64,000 nt of DNA from Stutzerimonas stutzeri (GTDB taxonomy: Bacteria; Pseudomonadota; Gammaproteobacteria; Pseudomonadales; Pseudomonadaceae): positions 4,915,912 through 4,979,911 of the forward strand of contig NZ_CP073105.1 of the NCBI RefSeq assembly GCF_018138085.1, given 5' to 3'. Numbering within the stretch: position 1 is the stretch's first letter; each line of letters begins with the position of its first letter. The notes under the pieces were generated by a model. That model made no database searches. It had not been told where the DNA came from and worked only from the letters and a program-made list of their open reading frames with translations. Of this stretch, positions 21,046-29,660 are shown in pieces. The translations under genes were made by a program, and so were the position numbers.

Positions 21046-21543
21046 GAAAGCGCGGTAACCAAAGCGCAGCTTGCAAATGCAGCCAAACAGGTCGATGCCA
21101 ATAGAAAGCTCGAACTGCTCGATGCCTCTCATTTCATATTGCTCTGCAGACTTTCCGACATGAGTGACTCGCACCTCCAGGCTTTACTGGCGCAGGAGGC
21201 TGCGGAGGGGCGCTTTTCAGACGACAGCGCTCAGATCGCTCAGCATCACGCCCGTGCACGTCGAATCAACCTGCACCGTTATGAGCGCAAGGATCTGGCT
21301 CATTGGATGGAGAAGCACGTCTATCTCGCTCTTGGCTCTCTGATCTCCCGCGCGGCGGCGCTGGGCATTGACGCCGTACCCATGGAGCATTTCGATCAGG
21401 CCTCGGTCGATGCAGCCTTTCAATTGCCACAACATGGGCTGACCGGCGTGCTCTTGGTCGCGTTGGGCTATCGCAGTCGTGACAACGGAGACGGTCCTGG
21501 AAAGTCGCGCTTGCCGGCTGAGCGAATATTCATGTTTCGCTGA
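21045..21543 (+). pseudogene. C-terminal part of an NfsB/NfnB-type nitroreductase
   Basis: About 165 residues resembling the C-terminal two-thirds of the oxygen-insensitive NAD(P)H nitroreductase group: QEAAEGRFSDDSAQIAQHHA, HWMEKHVYLALGSLISRAAA, LGIDAVPMEHFD, HGLTGVLLVALGYRS, and the end KSRLPAERIFMF. The N-terminal FMN-binding segment is replaced by integrase DNA, so the long open frame beginning near 20722 is a chance hybrid. Probably non-functional. Confidence 0.7.
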
Positions 21544-21774
21544 TGGCAGGAGGGTATGTCTGGCAGATGGGCGTGCATCGCTGATATCGACGAAGTTGTT
21601 TTGGCCCGTAGGATGCAAACGACAGCAAGTCCGGGCCTTATTCCGCCGGGGGCTCTCAACAGCGCTGTTGATTGCGGTCACGTAGTAGACCCGTCCGGGC
21701 GCACATGCTTTTCCGTAGCGGGGCGGCTACTCGCTTGGCAACTTGAGGCGAAGCGGCCTGATCCTATCCGCTTC

Positions 21775-22575
21775 TCAACGATCAGTTTGCAAGCCCCCTA
21801 GATTCGCACGCATGGATGGCCCCAAAAGGCGTGGGGCTGGAAGTGTCCGGTCGCGCTGGGTACGCATCTCGATAAACTCGGCCTCTGAAATGCCACTTCG
21901 CGCATGAATATTTGTCGAGCGCTGTTCAGCAACGGTGCACTCGACAATGGGCGCGCGGTCGCGAGGCGGGTAGTCGTGGCACATCATCATCTGAACATGC
22001 GCGGGCAAACTCAGCAGACGCTGGATGGAGCGATACAGTGTCTTGGCACTGCCCCCTGGGAAGTCGCAACGCGCTGTGCCGACGTCCGGTGGAAAAAGCG
22101 TGTCGCCAACGAACACGACCTCATTATTCACCAGGTAGGCGATATCGGCGGGCGTGTGCCCCGGCACGGCAAGCGCCTGCGTCCGCAGCGGACCGATGTA
22201 AAACATTTCGTCCGTGGCAAACAAGTGGTCGTATGGCCTCTGCTGGAACGGGCCGTACCGATCGACGAGCGTGCAGCGTACCTTCATGACCCGGCCGCTG
22301 ATGCCGATACGCCCGCCAAGTTCGGCGCGCAGGTAGCTGGCGGCCGACAGGTGATCGGCATGGACATGGGTCTCCAGTAACCACTGGAGCTGCAGCCCCC
22401 TGGCCTGAATATAGGCTTTCACCTCATCAGCCATGTGCGTATCGGTCAGGCGGGTGACCGGGTCATAACCCAGCACTGCATCGACTACGGCGCATTGCGC
22501 CTGGCCTGGCGCATGAACTACATGGGTGAAGGTCGAGGTGACCGGATCGAAGAACGAGCGGATATCCAGAGTCAT
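21775..22575 (-). CDS. [25 protein letters not shown] metallo-beta-lactamase hydrolase
   Basis: A 266-residue cytoplasmic enzyme of the ETHE1/Blh group, which oxidises glutathione persulfide to sulfite with a single iron. Visible are THVHADHLSAASYLR (metal ligands HxHxDH), VPGHTPADIAYLVNN, FVGDTLFPPDVGTARCDFPG and MMMCHDYPP (ligand His). Homologues I know run on for about 20 residues with YLKLPLN; here the frame changes to GGLQTDR and stops, so the 3' end appears replaced at a junction near 21795. All metal ligands remain. It is the last gene of the sigma54-type operon, nine bases after the TauE-like gene. Confidence 0.8.
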   Translation of the reverse strand: MTLDIRSFFDPVTSTFTHVVHAPGQAQCAVVDAVLGYDPVTRLTDTHMADEVKAYIQARGLQLQWLLETHVHADHLSAASYLRAELGGRIGISGRVMKVRCTLVDRYGPFQQRPYDHLFATDEMFYIGPLRTQALAVPGHTPADIAYLVNNEVVFVGDTLFPPDVGTARCDFPGGSAKTLYRSIQRLLSLPAHVQMMMCHDYPPRDRAPIVECTVAEQRSTNIHARSGISEAEFIEMRTQRDRTLPAPRLLGPSMRANLGGLQTDR

Positions 22576-22583
22576 TAGGATTC

Positions 22584-23405
22584 TCAAGCAAGCAGGTGGG
22601 TAAGGCTGCGCGCGCCCAGCGCCAGGGCTACGCCAGCGGCAAGCGCGGCGAAACCGAGCTGAAGGGTGCGCGCCCTGAACTGCGCCGCCATCAGCCGCCC
22701 GGCTGCCATGCCGAGCGCGCACGCGCCGATGAACAGCCAACCTGCCGGGGGCACGACGATCCCGGCATGCAACGCCTGTCCGACACTGAACAGCGAAACC
22801 AGCGCGATGACCGCAAGCGAGGTGGCCACCACCCCTTGCATGCCGAGCTCGCAGTAGCGGCGCATGAACGGAACGATGACGAATCCACCGCCCACCCCGA
22901 GCAGCCCGGTGAGCAATCCGGCCGAGGCGCCAATCGCGCCAAAATGCATGAAGCAACGGGGCGTCCAGCAGAAGCGCCAGTTGTCCGGGGCCAGCCGGCA
23001 CGGCTTGAACAGGGCAGCGTCAGCGATGCCGGATGCGATCGGCGTCATGCCCTGCGACCACTGCCGCACGGCGATGACGATCAGTACGAGGCAGAACAGC
23101 AGCATCACCGCGTCGGTCGGCAGCCTATGGGCGAGGCGGGTACCGAGCGATGCGGTGAGCACACCGATCGCCGCCATGAACAGCGCGGCCCGGTAGCGCA
23201 CCAAACCGTGGCGCAAGCCATCGAGACTGCCCAGCAGTGCGGCGCTACCGATCGCCAGCAGGCCAAGCGGTACGGCCTGGTGCAAGTCCAGTCCCAGCAC
23301 CATCGTCAGTGCCGGAACCGCCAGTACACCGCCGCCCGCCCCGGTCAGCCCCATGCTCAGGCCAACCAGCACGCCGGCGACGCCGCCAAGCAACAGTGGA
23401 TCCAT
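22584..23405 (-). CDS. TauE/SafE-family sulfite/organosulfur anion exporter
   Basis: A 273-residue inner-membrane protein with about eight helices and the two internal repeats of the family: GLSMGLTGAGGGVLAVPALT at the start and GLLGVGGGFVIVPFMRR at about residues 155-172. Family members export sulfite, sulfoacetate or related anions. Next to a [25 protein letters not shown] enzyme, which makes sulfite, the likely role is sulfite export. Family and position support this; the substrate is not shown by the sequence. Confidence 0.85.
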   Translation of the reverse strand: MDPLLLGGVAGVLVGLSMGLTGAGGGVLAVPALTMVLGLDLHQAVPLGLLAIGSAALLGSLDGLRHGLVRYRAALFMAAIGVLTASLGTRLAHRLPTDAVMLLFCLVLIVIAVRQWSQGMTPIASGIADAALFKPCRLAPDNWRFCWTPRCFMHFGAIGASAGLLTGLLGVGGGFVIVPFMRRYCELGMQGVVATSLAVIALVSLFSVGQALHAGIVVPPAGWLFIGACALGMAAGRLMAAQFRARTLQLGFAALAAGVALALGARSLTHLLA

Positions 23406-23512
23406 ACGGGTTCTCCGCTGGGCAAGGATGAACGTCGGTTCGTCGCCGCAGCCGATGGCCGCGGCGCGCTGAACCTGCATACAGAAGTTCGAGGGGTCGG
23501 AAGGCCGCGCGG

Positions 23513-23962
23513 TCAGTAGCTCTTGTAGGGCAAGAACTTGCCCGACAGCACCACGTTCACGCGATCGCCTTTCGGGTCCGGCTGGCGCTGGATATCCATG
23601 GAGAAATCGATGGCGCTCATGATGCCGTCGCCAAATTCCTCGTGGATCAGCTCCTTGATGGTGCCGCCATAGACATTGACGATCTCGTACCAGCGGTAGA
23701 TCAGCGGGTCGGTCGGCACGGCGGTAGGCAGCGAGCCCTTGTACGGCACGATCTGCAGCCAGGCCACGGCCTCGTCGGTGAGGCCGAACAGCTTGCCAAG
23801 CGTTTCGGCCTGGGACTTGTCGAAGGCCATCTGCCCGAGCAGGCCGGCGGTTGTCCATTCCTTGCTCTTGCCAATGGCCTCGGCGGCCTGGCTCCATTTG
23901 ATGCCCTTGGTGACCTTGGCGGAGATGATCATCTCGGTAACTTGTGCGCGGTCGGTAATCAT
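23513..23962 (-). CDS. cynS: Cyanase (cyanate hydratase)
   Basis: A 149-residue enzyme converting cyanate and bicarbonate to ammonia and CO2. It has the N-terminal helical domain (MIISAKVTKGIKWSQAAEAI) and the catalytic C-terminal domain with YRWYEIVNVYGGTIKELIHE, containing the Arg and Glu equivalent to R96 and E99 of the E. coli enzyme, and GIMSAIDFSMDI with the Ser equivalent to S122. The start at 23962 gives the usual length. The adjacent ABC importer points to cyanate or a cyanate-yielding substrate as the imported compound. Confidence 0.96.
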   Translation of the reverse strand: MITDRAQVTEMIISAKVTKGIKWSQAAEAIGKSKEWTTAGLLGQMAFDKSQAETLGKLFGLTDEAVAWLQIVPYKGSLPTAVPTDPLIYRWYEIVNVYGGTIKELIHEEFGDGIMSAIDFSMDIQRQPDPKGDRVNVVLSGKFLPYKSY

Positions 23963-23987
23963 CGATCGGTTCCTACAGTAGGTGGAG

Positions 23988-24893
23988 TCAAACAGCGTGG
24001 ATGCGGCGCAGCGGTTGCTGCGTTCGCGGGTCTGGCGGTGGTGGGTCGGTATCATCGAGGCCCGGGCGGACGATCAGCGGCTGGTCGCCGAGCACGCCTT
24101 CGCCACCTTGCTGGATGGTCTTGGAGCGACGCACCAGGAAGTCCACGAGGTGGTTGCGGATTCGGTAGAACTGCGGGTCGTGATGAATGGTCTCGCGGGT
24201 TCGCTCGCGCGGCAGCGTGTTGATGACGATCTCGGCGATCCGCGCGTTGGGCCCGTTGCTCATCAACATCACTTTGTCGGCAAGGAGGATGGCCTCGTCG
24301 ACATCGTGGGTGATCATGAACACGGTCTGCCGGGTCGCCGCGCAGATCTTCACGAGTTCGTCCTGGATCACCCCGCGGGTCAGCGCATCGAGTGCGCCGA
24401 ATGGCTCGTCCATCAGCAGCATCTTCGGCTCGACGGCAAAGGCCCGGGCGATGCCGACGCGTTGTTTCATGCCGCCGGACAGCTCCGCCGGTTTCTTTTG
24501 CGCAGCGCCGGTCAGGCCGACCATCTCGATAAAGCGTGCACCGTGCTCGGCAATCTGCTGGCGCGACCAGGACGGGTGTCGGGACTTCACGGCGAAGGCG
24601 ATGTTCTGCTCGACCGTCAGCCAGGGCATCAGCGCATGCCCCTGGAACACCACACCACGGTCCAGACTCGGACCGGCGATTTCCTTGCCGGCCATGACGA
24701 CGCCACCGCTGCTTGGCTCCTCCAGGCCGGCAAGCACATTGAGAATGGTGCTCTTGCCGCAACCGGAGTGGCCGATCACGCAGACGAACTCGCCTTGTTC
24801 CAGGCTGAAGTTGATGTTCTCGAATACGGGAGGCTGGCTTGGCTGATAACGCTTGCTCAGCCCTTCGACCTTGAGGAATGCTTTAGTCGACAT
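23988..24893 (-). CDS. ABC transporter ATP-binding protein (nitrate/sulfonate/cyanate type)
   Basis: A 301-residue ATPase of the NrtD/CynD/SsuB/TauB group: Walker A GHSGCGKST, Q-loop GVVFQGHALMPWLTVEQNI, signature LSGGMKQRVGIARAF, Walker B MLLMDEPFGALDALTR, switch His in FMITHDVDEA. A 35-residue extension rich in Pro and Asp (DDTDPPPPDP) follows the core. It pairs with the permease and binding protein encoded just upstream. Genetic linkage to cynS suggests a cyanate or cyanate-precursor importer. Confidence 0.9.
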   Translation of the reverse strand: MSTKAFLKVEGLSKRYQPSQPPVFENINFSLEQGEFVCVIGHSGCGKSTILNVLAGLEEPSSGGVVMAGKEIAGPSLDRGVVFQGHALMPWLTVEQNIAFAVKSRHPSWSRQQIAEHGARFIEMVGLTGAAQKKPAELSGGMKQRVGIARAFAVEPKMLLMDEPFGALDALTRGVIQDELVKICAATRQTVFMITHDVDEAILLADKVMLMSNGPNARIAEIVINTLPRERTRETIHHDPQFYRIRNHLVDFLVRRSKTIQQGGEGVLGDQPLIVRPGLDDTDPPPPDPRTQQPLRRIHAV

Positions 24894-25734
24894 AGGTCAC
24901 CTTCTTTTGCAGTTGTGCGAAAAGGAGATCGAGCAGCATGCCGATGACACCGATCATCAGTACCGCGAAGATCACGTTGGCCAGCGAAAGGTTGTTCCAC
25001 TCGTTCCAGACGAAGTAGCCGATACCGGTGCCGCCTATGAGCATCTCGGCCGCGACGATGACCAGCCAGGCGATACCCATGGAGATGCGCATGCCGGTGA
25101 TGATGGTTGGAGCCGCGGCCGGCAGGATCACGCAGAAGGCCTTGCGCAGCGGCGATACCTCCAGCGTGCGTGCGACGTTCAGCCAGTCCTTGCGCACCCC
25201 GGCTACACCGAATGCGGTGTTGATCAGCATCGGCCAAATCGAGCAGATGAAGATCACGAACACTGCCGAGACCGATGAGTCGCGGATGGTGTAGAGCGCA
25301 ATCGGCATCCAGGCCAGCGGCGAGATGGGCTTGAGCACCTGAATGAAGGGGTTAAGTGCCTGGTACAGGAGCGGCGACATGCCGATCACGAAGCCGAGTG
25401 GAATTGCTACGGCCAGTGCGATCAGATAGCCGAGCGCGACGCGCCCGAGCGAATGCGCAAGCTGGATACCGATGCCCTTGTCGTTCGGGCCGCGGTCGTA
25501 GAAGGGTTCGCTTAGCTGCTGGCCAGCCAGTTCGAAGAACTGCGCCGGCGTGGGGAAGCCGTCCTTCTTCGGCGCCTCGGCCGTTTGTCCCATGAGCGCG
25601 GCGTATTCGGCGTCTGCCGCGCTCACGTCGGTCTGCTGGGCGGGGGTATGGGTGGCGGTCTGCCAGACCAGCAACAGTGCGGCCAGTAACAATACCGAGA
25701 CCAACGCCGCCTTCAGGCGAAGATGATTGTTCAT
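24883..25734 (-). CDS. ABC transporter permease (nitrate/sulfonate/cyanate type)
   Basis: A 283-residue inner-membrane permease of the BPD-transport family. It has an N-terminal membrane helix, a periplasmic linker (about residues 30-95) and a transport core of about five further helices with the cytoplasmic coupling loop VARTLEVSPLRKAFCVILPA. The long N-terminal periplasmic stretch is typical of NrtB/CynB-like permeases. The stop overlaps the ATPase start, and the start overlaps the end of the binding-protein gene. Confidence 0.9.
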   Translation of the reverse strand: MNNHLRLKAALVSVLLLAALLLVWQTATHTPAQQTDVSAADAEYAALMGQTAEAPKKDGFPTPAQFFELAGQQLSEPFYDRGPNDKGIGIQLAHSLGRVALGYLIALAVAIPLGFVIGMSPLLYQALNPFIQVLKPISPLAWMPIALYTIRDSSVSAVFVIFICSIWPMLINTAFGVAGVRKDWLNVARTLEVSPLRKAFCVILPAAAPTIITGMRISMGIAWLVIVAAEMLIGGTGIGYFVWNEWNNLSLANVIFAVLMIGVIGMLLDLLFAQLQKKVTYVD

Positions 25735-27137
25735 GGTCGGGTCCTCATGCGTGGAATGTCGAAGCCGGCCAGGTAGTCGTCCGGGGCGGTCGGATCGTAT
25801 GGCCTGCCCATCACCTCGAACGGCTTGTAGCCACTGGCCAGCTGAGCCTCGGCTTCGGCCATGCCCAGCGCAGCCATCTGCCGGCGTGCGTCGGTGAGCA
25901 AAAACACTTGCTCGGCCAGCGCGCTGTAATCAACATCCGTCTTCACGTAACCCCAGCGCTTCATCTGGGTCAGCATCCAGGTGGCCATGGAGTACCAGGG
26001 CATGGGGTCGAAGCCTGAGCGTTGCGGTTCGTTCTGTACCTGGCCCAGGCCATCGGCATAACGCCCGGAAAGCGCCTGGAGGATCACCGTCTCCGGCTGG
26101 TTGAGATAATTCGGCGTCGAGATCGCCTTGGCGATGGTCGGCAGCTGGGCCTTGTCCTGAGCCATGGCGGCGGCGTTGAGAATGGCGCGGTAGAGCGCGG
26201 CGAACGTATTGGGGTTTTCCTTGATGAAGGCTTCGGATACACCGAAGGAGCAGCAGGGATGGCCATCCCAAAGGTCCTTCGACAGCACATGGATGAAGCC
26301 GACCTGGTCATACACGGCGCGCTGGTTGAACGGCTCGGGGCCGAAGAAACCGTCGATGTTGCCGGCCCGCAGGTTGGCGATCATCTCGGCCGGCGGCGTT
26401 ACCCGCAGCTGCACGTCGCGGTCCGGGTCCAGCCCGTGCTCGGCGAGGTAATAGCGCAGCAGGAAGTTGTGCATCGAATATTCGAAGGGAATGGCGAACT
26501 TGAAGCCTTTCCAGTTCTTCGGGTCGCGGTTTTCCTTGTGCTTGAGCGCCAGAACGATGGCCTGGCCGTTGATGTTCTGGATGGTGGCGACCCGCATCGG
26601 TTGCGGATTCGAGCCCAGGCCCATGCTGATCGCCAACGGCATGGGGGCGAGCATGTGTGATGCGTCCAGCTCGCCGTTGAGCATGTTGTCGCGCACCAGT
26701 GCCCAGCCGGCGGTCTTCTGCAGGCTTGCCGACAGGCCCTGCTCCTGATACAGCCCGAGCGGGTCAGCCATGATTAGCGGCGTGGCGCAGTTGATGGGGA
26801 TGAAGCCGATCTTCAGATTGGTCTTTTCCAGCGGCCCGCGCTCATCGGCCATCGCCTGCAGTGACGTCAGCGGCAGCACGCTGGAGATGGCGGCCATTGC
26901 CGTGCCGACACCGACCGCCTGGAGAAAGCGCCGGCGCGTCACGTCGTTAGGGAAGAGCGCGCGCACCGCCGCGGCCTCGACGAAGTCCTGCGACAGCATT
27001 TCCCGGTCGCGCGAGCGTGCCAGTCGCGCCTGTTCCGCAGCGCGATCATGCGCTTCGGGGCTTTCGTGCTTTCCGCAGGCACAACCGGTCAGCGTGGCAT
27101 GCTCCGAATAGGGGCGGAAGAAGTTATTGTCGCTCAT
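25731..27137 (-). CDS. Tat-exported NrtA/CynA-type substrate-binding protein
   Basis: A 468-residue periplasmic binding protein of the nitrate/bicarbonate/cyanate group. A long N-terminal region with a Cys pair (TGCACGKHES) comes before a twin-arginine signal, TRRRFLQAVGVGTAMAAIS at about residues 67-85. The binding domain shows LKIGFIPINCATPLIMADPL, HMLAPMPLAISMGLGSN, and GFFGPEPFNQRAVYD, which resemble the oxyanion-binding NrtA and CmpA proteins. Tat export suggests it folds in the cytoplasm, perhaps with a metal ion. The first component of the transporter in gene order. Confidence 0.88.
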   Translation of the reverse strand: MSDNNFFRPYSEHATLTGCACGKHESPEAHDRAAEQARLARSRDREMLSQDFVEAAAVRALFPNDVTRRRFLQAVGVGTAMAAISSVLPLTSLQAMADERGPLEKTNLKIGFIPINCATPLIMADPLGLYQEQGLSASLQKTAGWALVRDNMLNGELDASHMLAPMPLAISMGLGSNPQPMRVATIQNINGQAIVLALKHKENRDPKNWKGFKFAIPFEYSMHNFLLRYYLAEHGLDPDRDVQLRVTPPAEMIANLRAGNIDGFFGPEPFNQRAVYDQVGFIHVLSKDLWDGHPCCSFGVSEAFIKENPNTFAALYRAILNAAAMAQDKAQLPTIAKAISTPNYLNQPETVILQALSGRYADGLGQVQNEPQRSGFDPMPWYSMATWMLTQMKRWGYVKTDVDYSALAEQVFLLTDARRQMAALGMAEAEAQLASGYKPFEVMGRPYDPTAPDDYLAGFDIPRMRTRP

Positions 27138-27164
27138 GTCTGTACCCTCCAGTTTGGTCTGCAG

Positions 27165-28502
27165 TCACGCGGCGTCGGCGCGGCCAACCCGCAGCGTTGA
27201 CGTAGTCGTGCCGTTGGTTCGTTGTTCCATGAGCAGAAAGCCATCGGTTTCCTGGACGACATGCCAATGCCCGTCTGCATGAGGCATGCCGTGCAGGGCG
27301 ATCGGCAAGGAGGCGGTCTTCAGCCTGATGACGGGATCGCTGTGGCGATAGAGCGCGCCCGGCATGCCGGCGATATGGGCGGCGATGGCTCGCGCCTGAC
27401 GGGCGATGGGTTCGATGAAGCGGCAGGGCATACCGCCAAGACTGATGCAATCGCCCAGGGCATAGATGTCCGGGTCGCTGGTCTGCAGCGTGGCGGGGTC
27501 GACGCTGATGCCGCGTGCGAAGTCCAGACCGGCCAGGCGCGCCAGGCGGGGTTCGGTGGCCAGGCCGGTAGCGGCGATCACCTGATCCACGTCACGGCGC
27601 TGGCCACAGCGAGTCAGCAGGCGCTTGCGGCCGTCGGCGAGCGAGGTCAGCGAGGCGATTTCGACGTCGCCGAGCAGCTCGATGCCCAACTGGCGTTGCG
27701 CGGCGTTCAGACGGCGGGCCGCCGGCTCGGGCAACAGGTTCGCCAGTGGTAAAGACTGACGATCCATCAGCGTGACCCGGTGACCCGCTCGCGCCAGGTC
27801 CTCGGCGATCTCACAGCCGATCATCCCGGCACCGATAACCGCCACGTCCTGGGGGCTGCGCTCGGCCAGCCGCGCCTGCAGGCCGGCCCAGCCGTGCAGG
27901 TGGTTGACGCGCCAGCAGAGCTCGGCCGGCAGCGCAACGGGCAGTGCGGGGCGGGCACCCTGAGCGAGAACCAGCCGGGTGTAGCTCAGGTTGCCGCGTG
28001 TGGTGCGCAGTTGACGGAGCCGTGGGGATAGGCCTACGGCGAAGGTTTCCGGCAAAAGGCGCACGCCAAGCCGAGCAGCGGCCTCGGCGGCGCGCTCGCG
28101 CACCAGCTTGTCGGCCGACTGACCGCGGCTGAGCGCAACGGACAGTTCGGGCTTGTGATAAAGGTCGCCCTTGCAACCGCTGACCAGCGTGATGGGGGTG
28201 CTCTGATCGATGGCGCGGATGGCTTCGATGACAGACCAGCCGGCCAGTCCGCCACCGACCACCACGATGCCTGTCTCGCGAGGCCCGACCGGCATCGCCA
28301 CGGCAGCTGGCGCCTCGCGCATCACGTAGGGTTCGAAATCCAGCTTGGTCACGCCGCAAAGCGGGCATTCCCAGTCATCCGGAATGTCCTCGAAGCGGGT
28401 GCCGGGCGCCAGCCCGCTGTCCGGATCACCGAGCGCTTCGTCATAGATCAGGCCACAGGCGCGGCAAATGAACTGCCGCCAGGCTTGGGTGATTGCACTC
28501 AT
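27165..28502 (-). CDS. Rubredoxin fused to rubredoxin-NAD+ reductase
   Basis: A 445-residue electron-transfer flavoprotein. Residues 10-60 are a complete rubredoxin ([20 protein letters not shown] and [15 protein letters not shown], two CxxCG iron sites). From residue 75 on is an FAD/NAD(P)H reductase: [20 protein letters not shown] for [23 protein letters not shown] for NADH, and [20 protein letters not shown]. It would pass electrons from NAD(P)H through FAD to rubredoxin and then to an oxygenase or a reductase of oxygen or peroxide. The start overlaps the stop of the flavoprotein gene (ATGA), suggesting that protein as electron acceptor. Confidence 0.92.
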   Translation of the reverse strand: MSAITQAWRQFICRACGLIYDEALGDPDSGLAPGTRFEDIPDDWECPLCGVTKLDFEPYVMREAPAAVAMPVGPRETGIVVVGGGLAGWSVIEAIRAIDQSTPITLVSGCKGDLYHKPELSVALSRGQSADKLVRERAAEAAARLGVRLLPETFAVGLSPRLRQLRTTRGNLSYTRLVLAQGARPALPVALPAELCWRVNHLHGWAGLQARLAERSPQDVAVIGAGMIGCEIAEDLARAGHRVTLMDRQSLPLANLLPEPAARRLNAAQRQLGIELLGDVEIASLTSLADGRKRLLTRCGQRRDVDQVIAATGLATEPRLARLAGLDFARGISVDPATLQTSDPDIYALGDCISLGGMPCRFIEPIARQARAIAAHIAGMPGALYRHSDPVIRLKTASLPIALHGMPHADGHWHVVQETDGFLLMEQRTNGTTTSTLRVGRADAA

Positions 28503-29638
28503 GCTGGCTGGGCCTCCTGCATCAGGCGGTTCATCTGGTAGCGCAGGTGCTTGATCGCCGGGGTAACGATCGCCACGAATTGCGCCTCGCGGATGCGTCG
28601 TTGTGGTCCGGCACTCATCAGGTAACCGCGCGCGCCTTGGTGAAGCAGGGCCGACTGGGTCGCACGCAGGGCCAGCTCGGCGCCTTGTACGCGCGCATCG
28701 AGCACGTCGAGCATGAAGTCCTTATCGGTTTCGTAAGGGGTGCGCACCAGCGCGGCGACCCGTGAATTGAGCTCGGCAAATTCGGCTTGGAGCACGTCGG
28801 GACGGTCATGAAGGAACTGGTTGACGTGCCCCAGTACCGGCTCGACCTCGTTCATCGCGTCCAGGCTGGCCTGCACCAGGCCGGTCGCCATTCCGACCTG
28901 CAGGAGGATGAAGGCGGCGCGGACGCGGTTGACGAAAGGGCCGGCGGGGTCGGCGATGAGCTGGTCTTCGCCGATGAAGTGATCAGTCAGGCGGATGCCC
29001 CAGGTGCTGGTGCCTTCCATGCCGGAAAATGCGGGGCAATGCCTGAGGTCGACCCGCTCGTCGAGATCGAGCAGAAACATGATCTCGTGGGAACGAGTAC
29101 CGTCGGCGCGATCGACACCCGCGATCGCACCGCAGTATTGCCCGGGGGCGATGTGGCTGACCCAGGGCAGTGAACCGCTCACCCGATAGCCGCCTGGCAC
29201 CCGCTGTGCGCGCAGCAGCATCGGCTCGATGCCGGCCATGGCCTTCATCGGGTTGGACAGTGCGGTACCGCCGAAGCTACGACCTTCGACGTGGTCGTTC
29301 AAGCGCGCCAGCAGAGCCGGGTTCGCCGATTGCTCCATGTACAGGCCGCAGACGTTATGGCACCAGGCGAGAAAGCCGGTGGACCCACAACTGCGGGCGA
29401 TCTCGCTGTTAGCTGCTAGCGCTAGCCCAAAGTCGGCCCCGCGCCGGTCCAGATGCGCGCCGAACGCGCCCACCTCGGCGAGGCGCGCCATGATGTCCAA
29501 CGGGTAGTAACCCTCCCGGTCGATACGGTTGGCGGCCTCGGCGAGAGGCCCGCTGGCTATCTCGGATACCCGCTGGAGCATGGTTTTGTCGTTTACGCTG
29601 GGTGTCAGCTCAGCAACGGGCGCGGCGACACTGTTCAT
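28499..29638 (-). CDS. Acyl-CoA-dehydrogenase-fold flavoprotein (DszC/SfnC-like monooxygenase candidate)
   Basis: A 379-residue protein of the acyl-CoA dehydrogenase superfamily. Segments seen: [74 protein letters not shown], and a C-terminal helical domain ending [15 protein letters not shown]. It resembles the group that includes SfnC and flavin-dependent N- or S-monooxygenases such as DszC more than fatty-acid dehydrogenases. Its coupling to a rubredoxin reductase and cyanase makes an oxidative step on a nitrogen/sulfur compound likely. The internal ATG at 29638 is chosen because homology starts there. Confidence 0.75.
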   Translation of the reverse strand: MNSVAAPVAELTPSVNDKTMLQRVSEIASGPLAEAANRIDREGYYPLDIMARLAEVGAFGAHLDRRGADFGLALAANSEIARSCGSTGFLAWCHNVCGLYMEQSANPALLARLNDHVEGRSFGGTALSNPMKAMAGIEPMLLRAQRVPGGYRVSGSLPWVSHIAPGQYCGAIAGVDRADGTRSHEIMFLLDLDERVDLRHCPAFSGMEGTSTWGIRLTDHFIGEDQLIADPAGPFVNRVRAAFILLQVGMATGLVQASLDAMNEVEPVLGHVNQFLHDRPDVLQAEFAELNSRVAALVRTPYETDKDFMLDVLDARVQGAELALRATQSALLHQGARGYLMSAGPQRRIREAQFVAIVTPAIKHLRYQMNRLMQEAQPA

Positions 29639-29660
29639 GGCGACCTCCTCGATGCGTTGC

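Noticed and set aside
22596..23519. 307-codon plus-strand frame opposite the TauE-like gene
   Set aside because: Shadow of the membrane protein gene; low-complexity composition and no motif.
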